This document shows positions 63,529 through 64,000 of a stretch of DNA of 64,000 bases, piece after piece. Both the position numbers and the translations under genes were made by a program. The DNA is from Pseudomonas sp. PSE14 (GTDB taxonomy: Bacteria > Pseudomonadota > Gammaproteobacteria > Pseudomonadales > Pseudomonadaceae), in contig NZ_CP115669.1 in NCBI RefSeq assembly GCF_029203285.1, positions 1,860,001 to 1,924,000 of the forward strand. Direction: 5' to 3'. The notes beneath the pieces were generated by a model. The model saw only the letters and a program-made list of their open reading frames with translations. It was not told the DNA's origin and did no database searches. Within the stretch, counting starts at the first letter, position 1; the number at the start of each line of letters is the position of its first letter.

Positions 63529-64000
63529 TCAGCGATTCCCGATCGTGGCAGTGGCCAAACCGGGAAAGTCTGTAATCAGGCTATCCACGCCAAAATCAGC
63601 GAGCCGGCGCATCAGGGCCGGCTCGTTGACCGTCCATACAGACACATGCAGCCCCTGCTTCTGCGCTTTCAGCAGCCGTTCCGGGGTGCACAGCATCCAG
63701 TTCAGCGCCAGCAGATCGCAGCGATAGTGCGCGGCGACCTTCAACGGGTCGAGCCAGGCGTACTCCGCCACCAGCCCGCGGGAAAGTTCCGGCGCCAGCT
63801 CTTCCAGGGCGCGCAGCACCGTACGGGAACTTGAAGTCACGGTGATCCGGTCACGCAGGCCGAAGCGGCCGACCAGGTGATGGATTGCCTGTACCGTGCG
63901 GCTCGCGCGGTCCTTCGAGGCGCTTTTGACCTCTAGTTGCCAGTGCTCGAAATCACAGCGCTCGAACAGCTCCGCCAGGCGCGGAATAGGGCAGGGGCGC
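63529..64000 (-). CDS. Glycerophosphodiester phosphodiesterase family protein (partial, 5' part outside window)
   Basis: The last 157 residues of a protein whose start lies beyond the window; the frame is open to the edge. Visible are the catalytic-region LEVKS (metal-binding Glu and Lys), WLDPLKVAAHYRCDLLALNWMLC, and the C-terminal VSVWTVNEPALMRRLADFGVDSLITDFPG, the GDPD signature that closes the TIM barrel. Predicted to release glycerol-3-phosphate and an alcohol from glycerophosphodiesters. It ends 42 bases after sth on the other strand. Confidence 0.85.
   Translation of the reverse strand, partial: RPCPIPRLAELFERCDFEHWQLEVKSASKDRASRTVQAIHHLVGRFGLRDRITVTSSSRTVLRALEELAPELSRGLVAEYAWLDPLKVAAHYRCDLLALNWMLCTPERLLKAQKQGLHVSVWTVNEPALMRRLADFGVDSLITDFPGLATATIGNR

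Overview
The window is about 64 kb of chromosomal backbone from a high-GC gammaproteobacterium, almost certainly a Pseudomonas close to the P. aeruginosa / nitroreducens / citronellolis group. Evidence is the near-identity to remembered Pseudomonas sequences (fadB, lexA, topA, sth, nagZ), the characteristic GTAGGAGCG-type REP repeats, and a gene order that follows, from memory, P. aeruginosa PA3044 to PA2990. There is no transposase, integrase, CRISPR array or rRNA. The window opens inside a RocS2/BvgS-like hybrid kinase and closes inside a glycerophosphodiester phosphodiesterase gene.

Layout. 1-6.4 kb: hybrid sensor kinase, dGTPase, an EAL phosphodiesterase and a YqjK/YqjE/YqjD-like inner-membrane trio. 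6.4-13.9 kb: an ammonium transporter behind a possible sigma-54 promoter, an OprD-family porin, a secreted metallo-beta-lactamase-fold hydrolase, and a small redox/detoxification block (FMN split-barrel protein and GST divergent from a TetR regulator, glutaredoxin-like protein and a beta-hydroxyacid dehydrogenase). 13.9-17 kb: tRNA-Pro(CGG), a small lipoprotein and molybdenum-cofactor genes mobA / moaB-moeA. 17-21 kb: a large VCBS/RTX adhesin-like gene that looks inserted into the backbone. 21-28 kb: an AraC regulator divergent from an alkylglycerone-phosphate-synthase-like flavoprotein, a GlpD-like oxidase, an FGGY kinase and a YegS lipid kinase. 28-38 kb: CheV, a MOSC protein embedded in intergenic repeats, LprI-like protein, lytic transglycosylase Slt, ABC-F protein Uup, a universal stress protein and three uncharacterised genes.

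38-50 kb: fatty acid beta-oxidation fadBA, topA, small conserved genes, the SOS genes lexA-sulA, psrA, then an L,D-transpeptidase-nagZ-mtnP operon (cell wall recycling and nucleoside salvage). 50-64 kb: mfd-csiV-SNF2 helicase on the minus strand, then gap, aroP, an apbE with no nqr operon beside it, sth, and the partial phosphodiesterase.

The regulatory signals best supported by sequence are two LexA boxes at lexA, two overlapping palindromes at psrA that match the PsrA motif, a degenerate copy with the same geometry upstream of fadB (linking PsrA to beta-oxidation), and a palindrome between the -35 and -10 of the GST promoter beside a TetR gene. No wholly unknown system stands out. The most interesting unexplained parts are the ether-lipid-enzyme-like operon at 22.4-28.1 kb, the orphan VCBS/RTX protein, the cytoplasmic-looking YkuD protein next to nagZ, and the orphan apbE.
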